This document shows, one piece after another, positions 26,762-36,135 of a DNA stretch of 64,000 nt (positions within the stretch are counted from its first letter, which is position 1; each line of letters begins with the position of its first letter). The DNA is from an uncultured Marinobacterium sp. (GTDB lineage Bacteria; Pseudomonadota; Gammaproteobacteria; Pseudomonadales; Balneatricaceae), in the NCBI GenBank assembly GCA_947501565.1, contig CANMWJ010000009.1:62001-126000 (forward strand), written 5' to 3'. A model generated the notes under the pieces. The model saw only the letters and a list, made by a program, of their open reading frames with translations, was not told the DNA's origin and ran no database searches. Both the position numbers and the translations under genes were made by a program.

Positions 26762-27830
26762 CTGCATCACCTCGGTTTAAAGCTTCGATACAACATGCCA
26801 CTGCTCGCTCCAGGGGAGGAACGGCGGCATAATCAAAGCGGCGGATAATACCGATGCGCACCAACGCCTCGCCTTGATCTAACGGAATAACGCGGATTAA
26901 AACCGCCTGTTCAGCGAAGGTCTTTTGTAAAAGCCGGGACTGCGACTGCGTCACTTTCCAGACGGTAAACAACCCATGCTGGTATTGATATTGCGGCTGG
27001 AGCAGTTCAGCAAGTGGGGCTAATAGGCGCTGGGTGAACTGGTTATTCATTTCGATATCGCTGCGGGCCCCCTGCTGCCAGGCAACATCAGTCAACGCTT
27101 CACTGGCAACCGCCTGTGCCACGCCGTTTACCTGCCATAGCCCTAAGCCTTCCTGCAGCCGAAGGCGAAGCGGCTCATTGGAGAATGCGAAACCGAGGCG
27201 CAGCCCCGCCAGACCAAAAAACTTCCCGAATGAACGTAACACCACCATATTGTCGGGTAGCGCCTGACGCAGAACACTCTGTTCCGGTGTGGTATCGACA
27301 AACGCCTCATCGATGATCACCGCACCGCCTTCGGGCATCCGCTCAGCCCACGAGATCAGCGTTTGCGGCAAGAACGTCAATCCGCTGGGGTTATTGGGGT
27401 TGATCACCACAAGATGGAAAGGCCCACCGAGCGCCAATTGGCTTTCGATCTGTTCTGTTGCAGCCTTCAGGTCGAACGCCGAGTAGAAGCTCAGCTGGTT
27501 ACCGTTACGCGCCCAATGGTAGCGGTGCTCGTCGTAACCCACCTCGGGTAACAATACCGGCAGCCGTTCCAAAACCTGGGGCAACGCCTGGATCACCGGT
27601 TGTGAGCCGTTAACCGCCAGAAACTGATCGCTTCCGTAGTACTCTGCCGCTGCCTTTAGAAATGCGGGTTGCAGATAGGGCAGCTGCTTAAACACCTGCG
27701 GGGGCAGATCGCCCGGCGGATAACTCTCGGGATTGATGCCCGTCGACAGATCCAACCACTGCTCAACCGGAATACCGTAACGTTCGCTGGCCGCAAACAA
27801 GTCGCCGCCGTGTATCAGCTGTTCGCTCAC
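26754..27830 (-). CDS. cobD: threonine-phosphate decarboxylase (CobD/CobC type)
   Basis: This PLP enzyme makes the aminopropanol phosphate linker used in cobalamin assembly. The 358-residue protein has the histidinol-phosphate-aminotransferase-like layout: HGGDL at the N-terminus, LDLSTGINPESYP, INPNNPSGL, the IIDEAFVD segment, and the cofactor Lys in LRSFGKFFGLAGLRLGF. The start is taken as the GTG at 27830, overlapping the cbiB stop as GTGA; a longer frame from 27872 would lie inside cbiB. Naming differs between species (cobC in Pseudomonas). Confidence 0.88.
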   Translation of the reverse strand: MSEQLIHGGDLFAASERYGIPVEQWLDLSTGINPESYPPGDLPPQVFKQLPYLQPAFLKAAAEYYGSDQFLAVNGSQPVIQALPQVLERLPVLLPEVGYDEHRYHWARNGNQLSFYSAFDLKAATEQIESQLALGGPFHLVVINPNNPSGLTFLPQTLISWAERMPEGGAVIIDEAFVDTTPEQSVLRQALPDNMVVLRSFGKFFGLAGLRLGFAFSNEPLRLRLQEGLGLWQVNGVAQAVASEALTDVAWQQGARSDIEMNNQFTQRLLAPLAELLQPQYQYQHGLFTVWKVTQSQSRLLQKTFAEQAVLIRVIPLDQGEALVRIGIIRRFDYAAVPPLERAVACCIEALNRGDADV

Positions 27831-28768
27831 AGAAGAAATGCTCCACCAGCCATCAGTGCGATCATTGCACACCAGAGCAGCAACGTGCGGTTCACCAACG
27901 CACAGGCTTCACGAATCGCACGCGCATCTGGGCGTTCACCGGTTTCAGGGCCCAGTGGCGGTCGAACTTGCAGCTGGCCGTGGTAGACCGCCGCACCACC
28001 CAAAGACACGTTGATCGCTCCGGCACCTGCAGCCATCACTGGGCCGGCATTGGGGCTTTTCCAGGTCGGTGCCTGGCTGCGCCAGCAACACATGGCGATT
28101 TTGGTTTCGCCCACCAGCGTATAACTCAACGCTGTCAGGCGTGCGGGAATAAAATTGAGCAGATCATCGATACGCGCAGCCGCCCAGCCATAGTGCAGAA
28201 AGCGTGGATTTTTATAACCCCACATCGCATCCAGCGTATTACTGAGGCGGTAGAGCACCACGCCAGGAATACCCAACAGGCAGAACCAGAAGATCGCCGA
28301 GAAGATCGCATCGGCACCGTTCTCCAGCACCGATTCGGTGGCCGCGCTGGCAACAGCGGTTTCATCCAGTTCCGTGGTATCGCGGCTGACGATCATCGCC
28401 ACAGCGCTACGTGCAGACACCAGATCATTTTGTTCCAGAGGTTTTGCTACGGCATCAGCGTGCTGCAGCAGGCTGCGCCAGCCGATAGCGAGGTAGAGGA
28501 TAAAACCGCCAATAACTATATCCAGCAGACGCTCGTTTGCCAGCGATAATTGGAGCATCGTAGCGATTGCCACCCAAGGCAATACCGCCAGCATCCAGCC
28601 CAGTACACTCCGATAAGCACCCGCAAACCGGCTGTATTTGCTGCGATTAAAAGCACCTTCGATAGCAGAGGCAAGCCAGCCAAATCCGACCAGCGGGTGA
28701 AAACGTTTAGGTTCTCCCAGCAGCCGATCCACCAGTAACGCCAGCAGGATTGAAGCAACGATACTCAC
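27827..28768 (-). CDS. cbiB: adenosylcobinamide-phosphate synthase
   Basis: CbiB (also called CobD in some species) attaches aminopropanol (phosphate) to adenosylcobyric acid. The 313-residue membrane protein begins with [21 protein letters not shown], a family hallmark, and has four to five hydrophobic spans with ISRDT and [20 protein letters not shown] between. Its ATG overlaps the cobQ stop (ATGA) and its stop overlaps the cobD start (GTGA), so the operon is tightly coupled. Confidence 0.92.
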   Translation of the reverse strand: MSIVASILLALLVDRLLGEPKRFHPLVGFGWLASAIEGAFNRSKYSRFAGAYRSVLGWMLAVLPWVAIATMLQLSLANERLLDIVIGGFILYLAIGWRSLLQHADAVAKPLEQNDLVSARSAVAMIVSRDTTELDETAVASAATESVLENGADAIFSAIFWFCLLGIPGVVLYRLSNTLDAMWGYKNPRFLHYGWAAARIDDLLNFIPARLTALSYTLVGETKIAMCCWRSQAPTWKSPNAGPVMAAGAGAINVSLGGAAVYHGQLQVRPPLGPETGERPDARAIREACALVNRTLLLWCAMIALMAGGAFLL

Positions 28769-30291
28769 TGCGCGGTTGCATCCGGCAGGTCTAGCGAGAG
28801 CAGCTTACAGATCTGCTCAAACGGCCACACCGCTTCCACTTCGTCCGCCAGTCGTTCGATCTGTTGCTCGCGAAATGCGGCGTAATCAAATGCCTCCACT
28901 CCGTCTAGCCCAGCCCATTGCAGCAGATGATCAAGCAGTTCAGACCGGTCAAACAGTCCGTGGATATAGCTGCCGATAACGGTGTCTTCGGCATTGCGGG
29001 AGCCTTCTGCGACTGGCTCCTGAACACCGTCTACCGGTGCTATCTGGAACAGCGGAGCATCCAATGCGGCTCCGCGACTGATCCCCGCATGGATCTCATA
29101 ACCTTTAACCGCAAACTGACCGCAGATCGATCTGCCAGCCACGTTACGCAGGGTTTTCGCACCGCTGAGTGTGGTTTCCATCGCCAACAGCGCCAAGCCT
29201 TCGCTGGAGCCGGGTGCCGACTCGATCCCCTCCGGATCATGAATCCACTCGCCCAACATCTGGTAACCACCACAGATACCGATCACCTTGCCACCCAGGC
29301 GCAGATGACGTCGGATCGCATCCGCCCAGCCGCTCTCTTTCAACCAGGCCAGATCGCCCCGCACATTTTTACTACCGGGTAATACAATCAGGTCCGCGCC
29401 TTTAAACTGACTCGCGTCACGGATAAACTCGCAATCCACCTGCGGGTGCAGACGCAACACGTCAAAGTCGGTGTGATTGCTGGCACGCGGATACACAGGC
29501 ACCGCCACTTTCAGCAGCTGATAGTCATCGCGCTGTTTCTGCTGCTGGTTGATCGCGTCTTCCGCTTCGATATGCAGATCCATCACATAGGGGATTACCG
29601 CCAGAACAGGTACACCGGTTCGTTCCTCAAGCCAATCCAGACCTGGCTCAAGCAGACTTACATCGCCGCGGAACCGGTTGATGATAAAGCCTTTGATACG
29701 TGCCTTTTCGGTCTCACTCAGCAGCTCATAGGTACCTAGCAGGTGAGCAAAAACACCTCCCCGGTCGATATCCGCCACAATTACCACCGGGCAATCCGCC
29801 TCCTCGGCAAATCCCATATTGGCGATATCGTTCTCGCGCAGATTGATCTCCGCAGGACTGCCCGCCCCCTCCACCAGCACCGCCTGATACTGCTGTGCCA
29901 GGCGTTCGTGACTCTGCAGAACTTGCTGCAACAACTCTGGCTTGTAGTTGTGGTACTCCGTCGCGTCCATATTGCCGATCGCCTTGCCGTGCACGATCAC
30001 CTGGGCGCCAATATCGGTATTCGGTTTCAGCAGAACAGGATTCATATCGACGGTAGGTTCGAGCAGGCACGCTTCGGCCTGCACCGCTTGGGCGCGTCCG
30101 ATCTCACCACCGTCGGCGGTTACCGCACTGTTGAGCGCCATGTTCTGCGGTTTGAACGGTGCAACCGATACCTGCCGACGCGCCAGAATCCGTCCCAACG
30201 CGGTCACCATGATGCTTTTACCAGCGTCGGAGGTGGTGCCCTGCACCATCAGGGTATGAGGGTGGCGAAATGAAGGTGTCGATTCACTCAT
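28765..30291 (-). CDS. cobQ: cobyric acid synthase
   Basis: CobQ/CbiP amidates four side chains of adenosylcobyrinic acid diamide using glutamine and ATP. The 508-residue protein has an N-terminal dethiobiotin-synthetase-like ATP domain ([14 protein letters not shown], then [10 protein letters not shown]) and a C-terminal class I glutaminase domain with the nucleophile Cys in [10 protein letters not shown] and the His-containing GSYIHGLFD. It is the first gene behind the cobalamin riboswitch and is followed without gaps by cbiB, cobD and bluB. The early corrin-ring genes are not in the window, so the operon may serve late steps or salvage. Confidence 0.94.
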   Translation of the reverse strand: MSESTPSFRHPHTLMVQGTTSDAGKSIMVTALGRILARRQVSVAPFKPQNMALNSAVTADGGEIGRAQAVQAEACLLEPTVDMNPVLLKPNTDIGAQVIVHGKAIGNMDATEYHNYKPELLQQVLQSHERLAQQYQAVLVEGAGSPAEINLRENDIANMGFAEEADCPVVIVADIDRGGVFAHLLGTYELLSETEKARIKGFIINRFRGDVSLLEPGLDWLEERTGVPVLAVIPYVMDLHIEAEDAINQQQKQRDDYQLLKVAVPVYPRASNHTDFDVLRLHPQVDCEFIRDASQFKGADLIVLPGSKNVRGDLAWLKESGWADAIRRHLRLGGKVIGICGGYQMLGEWIHDPEGIESAPGSSEGLALLAMETTLSGAKTLRNVAGRSICGQFAVKGYEIHAGISRGAALDAPLFQIAPVDGVQEPVAEGSRNAEDTVIGSYIHGLFDRSELLDHLLQWAGLDGVEAFDYAAFREQQIERLADEVEAVWPFEQICKLLSLDLPDATAQ

Positions 30292-30473
30292 CGGTTAGCT
30301 CTCGTCTGCAACGCGCTGCGGTTATCGGGATCGGTCTGGGTTAGATCCAAAAACGTCGTAATCAGGATAGACCGCCGATAACCGACGGACAGCAGGAGAG
30401 GATATAGGATCAACGCGCATTACTGCGCGGATGCCCGGTGAAGCCCTCCGCAACACCCTGAACAGGATCAGAC

Positions 30474-30662
30474 AAGGCTGGTCTCCGGACTCATCGGCGA
30501 GCGCGAGTGCTCCATCGTTTCGCCTTCCCATACATCCTTAGGTGCACAGTGGCCACTGAAACAACATTACCGATCTACCGTTGCGGGGGCAGTGTCGGGT
30601 TTGGCCCGTATAACCGAGCGGCACCGACTTCCCATTTAACACTTCACACGTTTCAGACATGC
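30474..30662 (-). promoter_or_regulatory. cobalamin riboswitch
   Basis: Reading leftward on the - strand, the region shows GGGAAGTCGGTGCCGC, GCCAAACCCGACACTGCCCC with CGCAACGGTAGATCGG, the B12-box part GCCACTGTGCACC, then GGGAAGGCGAAACGATGG and GATGAGTCCGGAGACCAGCC. This is the conserved order of AdoCbl riboswitches. It lies 180 bp before cobQ and should shut off the cobQ-cbiB-cobD-bluB operon when cobalamin is plentiful. Confidence 0.93.
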
Positions 30663-30886
30663 ATAAAGCGACCTGGTCAGCGCCGAACGATACGGCGGGC
30701 ACCCGGGGCTGTCAAATGAGGGATTTTTCTATCGATATGAATCACATAGATATAGATCAGCACGTATAGGTGAGCAACCGTTACACAAATACAGCCCCGA
30801 ATTGATCCGGTTTGCGCAACCCGACGTAGACGCGGTTATTACTGTTGGAAACCTGAACGTCTCAACACATTTGTGAGAGGTGCATC

Positions 30887-31492
30887 ATGACGATAAAAAC
30901 AATGTCGGAGATTTTTTACCATCCCAGCATTGCGATGAAGCAGATTCGGGATGAGCAACTGAAAGGCTCAAATGAAGTTTTGATTACCCTGGCACTGCTG
31001 GCGCTGATTCCGCCGGTATCACTGTTTATCGGGACCACCCAAGTGGGTTGGAGCCTGACACTTACGGGCGAAGCCACTCGCCTGACCATCGCTAGCGCAG
31101 CACTGTCTGCTATCGCGTTCTACGTTGCCCTGTGCCTCTCTCTACTGATCGTCGGATTTGCCATCCGCTGGATGGAAAAAACCTACGGCGGTGAAGCGTC
31201 GCTTGAGCGCTGCATGAACCTGACCCTCTACACGGCAACTCCGCTGCTGGTTGCAGGTTTCGCAGGCCTCTATCCAACACTGTGGTTCTGCGTAACTGCA
31301 GGTATGGCTGGCCTGATCTACAGCACCTACCTGCTGTTCACCGGTGTACCTATCATCATGCGTATACCGGAAGAGCGCGGTTTTCTGTTCTGTATGTCGA
31401 TTCTGACGGTAGGTCTGGTCACCCTAGTCAGCCTTCGCGCGGCTACCGTCTTTCTCTGGAACACTTTCATCCCGCTGGTGTACCTGCCTTAA
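30887..31492 (+). CDS. Yip1 family membrane protein
   Basis: The 201-residue inner-membrane protein has five hydrophobic spans and the typical start IFYHPSIAMKQIRDEQ, followed by LALLALIPPVSLFIGTTQ, as in bacterial Yip1-domain proteins of about 200 residues. The function is unknown. It is a single gene, transcribed away from the riboswitch, with GAGAGGTG before the ATG. A hairpin (GGGAGAAT-type arms are imperfect) and repeats follow. Confidence 0.82.
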   Translation: MTIKTMSEIFYHPSIAMKQIRDEQLKGSNEVLITLALLALIPPVSLFIGTTQVGWSLTLTGEATRLTIASAALSAIAFYVALCLSLLIVGFAIRWMEKTYGGEASLERCMNLTLYTATPLLVAGFAGLYPTLWFCVTAGMAGLIYSTYLLFTGVPIIMRIPEERGFLFCMSILTVGLVTLVSLRAATVFLWNTFIPLVYLP

Positions 31493-31607
31493 ATGAGACC
31501 TGAGGCATCTTGGGGCCATTCGTTCTCCTAAAACCGGCTTTCCCCGGGAGAATGTCTGGCCCTTTTTTTGATTCTTTGTCTTAGAAAACCATGCGTTCAT
31601 CCGCCCT

Positions 31608-31686
31608 GTTGGGCATCGCTGCGCGATGGCCAACCTACGAATATCAGTTCCCGTGCAGGTTGGTGACGAGCGAAGCGACTCCCAAC
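31608..31686. repeat. pair of REP-like palindromic units in opposite orientation
   Basis: Unit 31608-31638 has the CATCGCTGCGCGATG core between GTTGGG and CAACCTAC. Unit 31655-31686 is inverted and has the GACGAGCGAAGCGACTC core. The two core types face each other within 80 bp. Confidence 0.87.
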
Positions 31687-31712
31687 ATCAACAGGGCAAA
31701 GACAGCTCTGAC

Positions 31713-32522
31713 TTAATGCGTAAGCTCCGCACCTTTCGCTTCCTGCCACCCCGCCAAGGAAAACATCGCATCCAATGCCTGCTGCACACGCGTTGTCCCA
31801 TCCGCATCCAGACGATAGGCCAGCAGGCAGCCAAGGGTACTTCCTGCGGCGTACTCTGCTCCCCACATGGCGCGACTCACGGTAAATCCATGGTCACGCA
31901 GTTGTTTACTCCCTTCGCTACCGTCGTTATCCGCAGAGACGGGTAGCCAGAACAGCGCGGCCGCATTCGACGCCACCTCAGTAAACGCCAGTAACCGCGC
32001 CAAAGTTGGGTATTCTGGTTGTGCTTCGGACTTGAGTCCCGGCGGGTCGATAAAGAGAAAATCAGCCGATTCAATCTCAGGATCTGACAGCTGCGCGGCC
32101 CGGTGCAGGATACGGTGATCCATCCCCCGATACACCTGCTGCAGGTTAGCGATGGCGGTTTGTGAGATATCGTACAGGGTCAGCCCGATCTCACGACCGC
32201 TGGCGAGCAGCGTATCCTGCGCAATCAACAACGAACCGGGATACAGGCTACCGATCAGCGAAGGTCGAGAGAGATACCAATCCAGATAACTGCGCAGGTC
32301 TGGATTGCTGGATTCGCTTTCGCGCCCGTGGATACGCCCCAAACCCTGATCCCACTGGTTACCAGCGATAATCGGATTCACTCCGTAACCTGCGAACAGA
32401 TCTACAAACCGTATCGATCGGCCTGCCACAGTCACACTATTCAGCGCGGCAATCAGTGCGACATGTTTCAGGATATCTCCGGCATTTCCGGCTTTACTGT
32501 TGTGATCGTAAACGGTGCTCAA
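31713..32522 (-). CDS. RlmJ-like (DUF519) methyltransferase-fold protein
   Basis: The 270-residue protein resembles RlmJ, the enzyme that methylates A2030 of 23S rRNA: KAGNAGDILKHVALIAAL near the start, FVDLFAGYG (SAM site), and FLFIDPPG. RlmJ itself has an aromatic residue after DPP; here it is Gly, so the substrate or activity may differ. The start is a TTG at 32522 that overlaps the stop of the ArsR-type gene (TTGA). Together the two form a coupled pair opposite the ArsP-like permease. It is probably a paralogue rather than the housekeeping RlmJ. Confidence 0.7.
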   Translation of the reverse strand: MSTVYDHNSKAGNAGDILKHVALIAALNSVTVAGRSIRFVDLFAGYGVNPIIAGNQWDQGLGRIHGRESESSNPDLRSYLDWYLSRPSLIGSLYPGSLLIAQDTLLASGREIGLTLYDISQTAIANLQQVYRGMDHRILHRAAQLSDPEIESADFLFIDPPGLKSEAQPEYPTLARLLAFTEVASNAAALFWLPVSADNDGSEGSKQLRDHGFTVSRAMWGAEYAAGSTLGCLLAYRLDADGTTRVQQALDAMFSLAGWQEAKGAELTH

Positions 32523-32857
32523 CAGGCTTGATCCCCGTCGGTGGACTCGTTCACACAGCACTCCTCTTTGAGGAAATCGATCAGCCCATCCAGCTCATCG
32601 TACTGAGGCACACAGTAGAGGGTGCGCCCTTCTCGTCGCTGCACCACCAGCCCTACATTTACCAGACGGGAGATATGGTGGGACAAAGTAGACCCCGGCA
32701 CCTGCAACTCCGACTGAATTTCGCCGACCGGCACTCCCTGTTTGCCGCCTTTCACCAGATACCGAAAGATCTCCAGACGGGTCACGTGACCCAGCTCCGC
32801 CAAGCGCTTGGCGGCTATCTCAATCTGCATAACACTGACTCTGCCAAAATGAATCAT
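32519..32857 (-). CDS. ArsR family metal-sensing repressor
   Basis: The 112-residue winged-helix protein has the ArsR/SmtB core: IAAKRLAELGHVTRLEIFRYLV, then GEIQSELQVPGSTLSHHISRLVNVGLV and REGRTLYCVP. The C-terminal tail carries ECC and a final AC, possible metal or metalloid ligands. An internal ATG at 32830 (MQIEIAAKRL) matches the usual family start and may be the true one. It is divergent from the ArsP-like permease, with a perfect inverted repeat between them that is the likely operator. Confidence 0.88.
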   Translation of the reverse strand: MIHFGRVSVMQIEIAAKRLAELGHVTRLEIFRYLVKGGKQGVPVGEIQSELQVPGSTLSHHISRLVNVGLVVQRREGRTLYCVPQYDELDGLIDFLKEECCVNESTDGDQAC

Positions 32858-32907
32858 TCGATATTACTGGAACCACCTTGACGAGACAAAAGCTGTTAAG
32901 CGAAAAT

Positions 32908-32935
32908 AATTCCATATTTCTATATTTATGGAATT
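32908..32935. promoter_or_regulatory. inverted-repeat operator between arsR and the permease gene
   Basis: AATTCCATA and TATGGAATT, perfect nine-base arms, flank a ten-base AT-rich centre. The right arm contains an ATG (32928) that could be read as the permease start. The site sits where an ArsR-type dimer would block divergent transcription. Confidence 0.65.
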
Positions 32936-32942
32936 TAAAGAA

Positions 32943-33968
32943 ATGAGTGAATCGGTTCTCACGCAGCTCCAGCAAACACTGGATATGTTTCTATTTCTGG
33001 CGGTAGAGATCACTGTCCTGTTTCTGCTTATCAGCTATCTCATCGGCGTTGTGCTGGAGTTTCTGCCCCGCGAGCGGATTCAGCGCACACTCAGTGCCCG
33101 TTTCGGGTTAGGTTATCTTGCGGCGGCCCTACTTGGCGTGCTCACTCCCTTTTGTAGCTGTTCCACCATTCCGATGCTGACCGGGCAGCTCAAGGCACGT
33201 GCCGGATTTGGCCCAACGCTGGCATTTCTGTTCGGCTCCCCCCTGCTGAATCCGGTGGTGCTCGGCCTGTTTGTCGCAACCTTCAGCCTCAACATCGCCC
33301 TCACTTATGCGGCCATTGCCTTGGCTGCTGCGCTGTTTGGCGGTTGGTTGCTTAACCAACTGGGATTTGAGCGTTACGTACGGCAGGAGGTGGTCAACGG
33401 TCAAACCGTATCTGGAGACTGTGGCCCCTCAACTGGCTGCGGAGACAACAGCGTTAACAAAGTAAGTCAAACAGCAGCCTGCACGGAAGCCTCCTGTTCA
33501 GAACTATCCGGTGCTGAACTGTGCTGTGACGGCAGCGTCGCCCTTATACCTGCGGCGGAGAATCGCTGGTTACGGATCTGGCAAGAAACCTGGGCGCAAT
33601 TCGTCAGTGTCTCTCCCTATGTCGCCCTGGGTATCACTCTGGGGGCGATCACCTACGGTTTTATGCCCGCTGATTTGATCGCGCAGTTTGCTGGTCCAGA
33701 CAATCCGCTCGCCATTCCTGTCGCAGCGGTGATCGGTGTACCGCTCTATATCAGCGCCGAAGCGATGATCCCTCTCTCCAGCGTTCTGGCCGAGAAAGGG
33801 ATGGGATTAGGTGCGATCATGGCGCTGATCATCGGTAGCGCCGGAGCCAGCCTGACCGAGGTAATCCTGCTGCGCTCTATCTTCCGTACACCGATGGTGC
33901 TCGCCTTTCTGGTTGTGGTATTCGGGATGGCGATCCTCTGCGGTTTCCTGTTCAACCTGTTCTTCTGA
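32943..33968 (+). CDS. ArsP/DUF318-like permease with Cys-rich loop
   Basis: This 341-residue membrane protein belongs to the ArsP/DUF318 permease group: two blocks of four to five spans, the hallmark TPFCSCSTIP near residue 70, FGSPLLNPVV, and the mirrored IGVPLYISAEAMIP. The cytoplasmic loop between the halves (about residues 150-200) carries eight or nine Cys, unlike most ArsP. Members export organoarsenicals or other thiophilic ions. The ATG at 32943 was preferred to 32928, which lies inside the operator arm. Divergent ArsR supports metal or metalloid control. Which ion is moved is not clear; Cu/Zn efflux has been reported for relatives with Cys-rich loops. Confidence 0.8.
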   Translation: MSESVLTQLQQTLDMFLFLAVEITVLFLLISYLIGVVLEFLPRERIQRTLSARFGLGYLAAALLGVLTPFCSCSTIPMLTGQLKARAGFGPTLAFLFGSPLLNPVVLGLFVATFSLNIALTYAAIALAAALFGGWLLNQLGFERYVRQEVVNGQTVSGDCGPSTGCGDNSVNKVSQTAACTEASCSELSGAELCCDGSVALIPAAENRWLRIWQETWAQFVSVSPYVALGITLGAITYGFMPADLIAQFAGPDNPLAIPVAAVIGVPLYISAEAMIPLSSVLAEKGMGLGAIMALIIGSAGASLTEVILLRSIFRTPMVLAFLVVVFGMAILCGFLFNLFF

Positions 33969-33986
33969 ACACCGCCACCCGTAATG

Positions 33987-34023
33987 GGGACAGATTTATT
34001 TTCCGATAAATAAATCTGTCCCG
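33987..34023. repeat. GGGGACAGAT-type palindrome, copy 1
   Basis: GGGACAGATTTAT and ATAAATCTGTCCC form a long stem around a short loop. A related palindrome lies at 34673-34706, on the other side of nnrU. Such elements are common intergenic repeats in proteobacteria and may act as hairpins at transcript ends. Confidence 0.8.
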
Positions 34024-34071
34024 ATAAATTCCTTATACTGTGCGCAAAATGGACGTATTAAGGACGACAGA

Positions 34072-34650
34072 ATGACGTTGTTTATCTTAGGTTTGGTACT
34101 GTTTCTGATACCGCACATGGTATCGGTGGTGAACCACTCATGGCGCGACCGGATGGTCGGGCAGTTAGGCGAATGGACCTGGAAAGGGCTCTACTCCGTA
34201 GTTGCCGCTGTGGGTCTGACGCTGATTATCATCGGTTATGGTGACGCACGCCCAGGTTCGGCGTTTCTCTACAGCCCACCGCTCTGGATGAACCATCTGG
34301 TGGCGCTGTTGATGCTGCCGGTATTTATCCTGCTACTGGCAGCCTATCTGCCGGGTCGCATTCAGAGTCATACCAAACACCCTATGCTGATCGCGACCAA
34401 ACTCTGGGCGCTGTCGCATCTGTTGGCCAATGGTCGGGTAGTTGAGGTGCTTCTGTTTGGCAGCCTGCTGATCTGGGCGGTTATGGTACGTATATCGCTG
34501 AAACGTCGCCCAACACGTTCGATCCCGAACCTGCCGAAAAGCGGGCTGAATGATGTGATTGCGGTGGTTGCGGGTTTGGGGCTCTATGTCCTGTTCGCCT
34601 TCCACCTGCATCTGGCCTGGATCGGTGTACCGCCCATCGCCAGCAGTTAA
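34072..34650 (+). CDS. NnrU family membrane protein
   Basis: The 192-residue inner-membrane protein has five to six hydrophobic spans and matches NnrU: HMVSVVNHSWRDRMVGQLGEW at the start, the YLPGRIQSHTKHPMLIATKLWALSHLLANG block, and a Trp-rich end. NnrU was first linked to nitric-oxide metabolism in denitrifiers, but many members, like this one, stand without nor/nir genes. The exact activity is unknown; it may be related to isoprenylcysteine methyltransferase-like folds. Confidence 0.88.
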   Translation: MTLFILGLVLFLIPHMVSVVNHSWRDRMVGQLGEWTWKGLYSVVAAVGLTLIIIGYGDARPGSAFLYSPPLWMNHLVALLMLPVFILLLAAYLPGRIQSHTKHPMLIATKLWALSHLLANGRVVEVLLFGSLLIWAVMVRISLKRRPTRSIPNLPKSGLNDVIAVVAGLGLYVLFAFHLHLAWIGVPPIASS

Positions 34651-34672
34651 GACGTAAACGCTAAAGGGGACA

Positions 34673-34706
34673 GATCTATTTTCAAAAAATAGATCTGTCC
34701 CCTTTT
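34673..34706. repeat. GGGGACAGAT-type palindrome, copy 2
   Basis: AAAGGGGACAGATCTATT pairs with its complement around a short A-rich loop, and ends with a T-run; it may double as the nnrU terminator. It belongs with the element at 33987-34023. Confidence 0.82.
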
Positions 34707-34725
34707 GTACTTAACCTATGAGTTC

Positions 34726-35055
34726 TCAGGTGCAGCCAGCGTCGTAACGCTGATCTTCCATATGCTGCAAAGCTTCATCCTGCGCAACCGCTTTGCGCAC
34801 CGTTTCAAGCTGTTCCCGCTCCTCTTTTGTAAAGCACTCCAACGCCTCCTGCAGCGCCACTTCCAATAGTTCACCGGCGATACAGCTCAGCTCTTTGTTA
34901 TAAACAAGGGACATGGTTTTCAGTTGATCGTATAGCTCGGTCGGGATCGGCGTTTTGACCGATTTCACCGAAGAGCTGCTCAGGTCACAATGCGGACCGG
35001 CATCCTCACCGCTGCTGCGCAGTTTCTCCACCAGCTCGTTGATTTGCGTATTCAT
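34726..35055 (-). CDS. small protein with possible ribbon-helix-helix region
   Basis: The 109-residue protein has a polar N-terminus, then TPIPTELYDQLKTMSLVYNKELSCIAGELLEVALQEAL (residues about 36-73), which looks like a strand followed by two helices as in CopG/Arc-type DNA-binding folds. The tail is acidic and ends in Cys-Thr. It is a single gene, divergent from nothing close. A transcription factor role is only a guess. Confidence 0.5.
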   Translation of the reverse strand: MNTQINELVEKLRSSGEDAGPHCDLSSSSVKSVKTPIPTELYDQLKTMSLVYNKELSCIAGELLEVALQEALECFTKEEREQLETVRKAVAQDEALQHMEDQRYDAGCT

Positions 35056-35165
35056 AGTGCCTCCTGATCAGTGCAGGCGGGTCTGTTCGATAGCTACTTC
35101 TCTTTTCAGGTATAGGCAGGCGGATAGAGGCTGTAAATGGACAAAAATTCAGGTTGCAGGCGCAA

Positions 35166-36044
35166 TCAGTGATCCTGACCATAAGTTTCCAGCACCCAAT
35201 CACGGATCATCAGCGCCTGCGGACTCAGCGGTTGTTCCGCACTATGCACCAGATACAGTGCCCGCCGCGCCGTCACGCGCCAGTCGATCAAAGGCACCAG
35301 ACGCCCGTTTTTCAACGCGTGTCCGGCGAGCAGATCATCAGCCAGCGCAACTCCCATCCCCTGCTCTGCCAGCGTCAGGGATACTAGCGACTGATCACAG
35401 TGGAAGGTTTTTATCTGTTCGGCATCAATCCCCATGCGGTCGTAAAACAGGTGCCAGTCCGGGTGCAGGATATCGTGGATCAGCGTGAGCTTGGAATAGT
35501 CCCCCGCCGTTGCTTCCGGGTGATTGACCAGAAGATCCGGCGATACCATGGGTGTCATGATCAGGTCGGTTAACTTGTAACAGGTCAGCTTGGGGTCAGG
35601 CACCGTCATATAACGGATCGCCATCTCGGTGCCGTCCTCCCGCAGCGCCGTTGGCATCGGTGATGCCTTGGTCCGCAGATCGATATTGGGAAAACGTTGC
35701 AGGATCTCAGGCAACTTAGGTACCAGACAGAGCACCTCAAAGGCTGGCGGCACGGCCAGCTGGACTGCCCGGCTGCGCGACATCTGGCGCATGGAGTGTG
35801 TTACGCCGATCACCTCCTGCATACGCGGCTCGATCCGCTTGAAGTAGGAGTTGCCCAACGACGTCAGCCGGATCGCGCGGGTTTCACGTTCAAACAGCTG
35901 CACGCCCAACCAGTTTTCCAACAGTTTAATCTGCTGGCTCACCGCACCCGGTGTGACCGCCAGCTGCTCGGCAGCATCCTTAAAGCTCAAAGTTCGGGCG
36001 GCAACACAGAAATACTGGATCGCTTTCATCGGCAAACTGTTCAT
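35166..36044 (-). CDS. LysR family transcriptional regulator (GcvA-like)
   Basis: The 292-residue protein has the LysR helix-turn-helix at 5-65 (AARTLSFKDAAEQLAVTPGAVSQQIKLLE region) with the GcvA-type pattern, and a C-terminal substrate-binding domain. It is divergent from an MFS transporter gene 91 bp away, the usual arrangement for a regulator and its target. The effector cannot be read from the sequence. Confidence 0.9.
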   Translation of the reverse strand: MNSLPMKAIQYFCVAARTLSFKDAAEQLAVTPGAVSQQIKLLENWLGVQLFERETRAIRLTSLGNSYFKRIEPRMQEVIGVTHSMRQMSRSRAVQLAVPPAFEVLCLVPKLPEILQRFPNIDLRTKASPMPTALREDGTEMAIRYMTVPDPKLTCYKLTDLIMTPMVSPDLLVNHPEATAGDYSKLTLIHDILHPDWHLFYDRMGIDAEQIKTFHCDQSLVSLTLAEQGMGVALADDLLAGHALKNGRLVPLIDWRVTARRALYLVHSAEQPLSPQALMIRDWVLETYGQDH

Positions 36045-36135
36045 AACGTAGTTTTTCTATCTTATAGGCGAGTTATTAATCGTTTGTCAGGGCTCTACTG
36101 ATTGATAAATATAGTCCTATCCGTTTTAGATAAAA

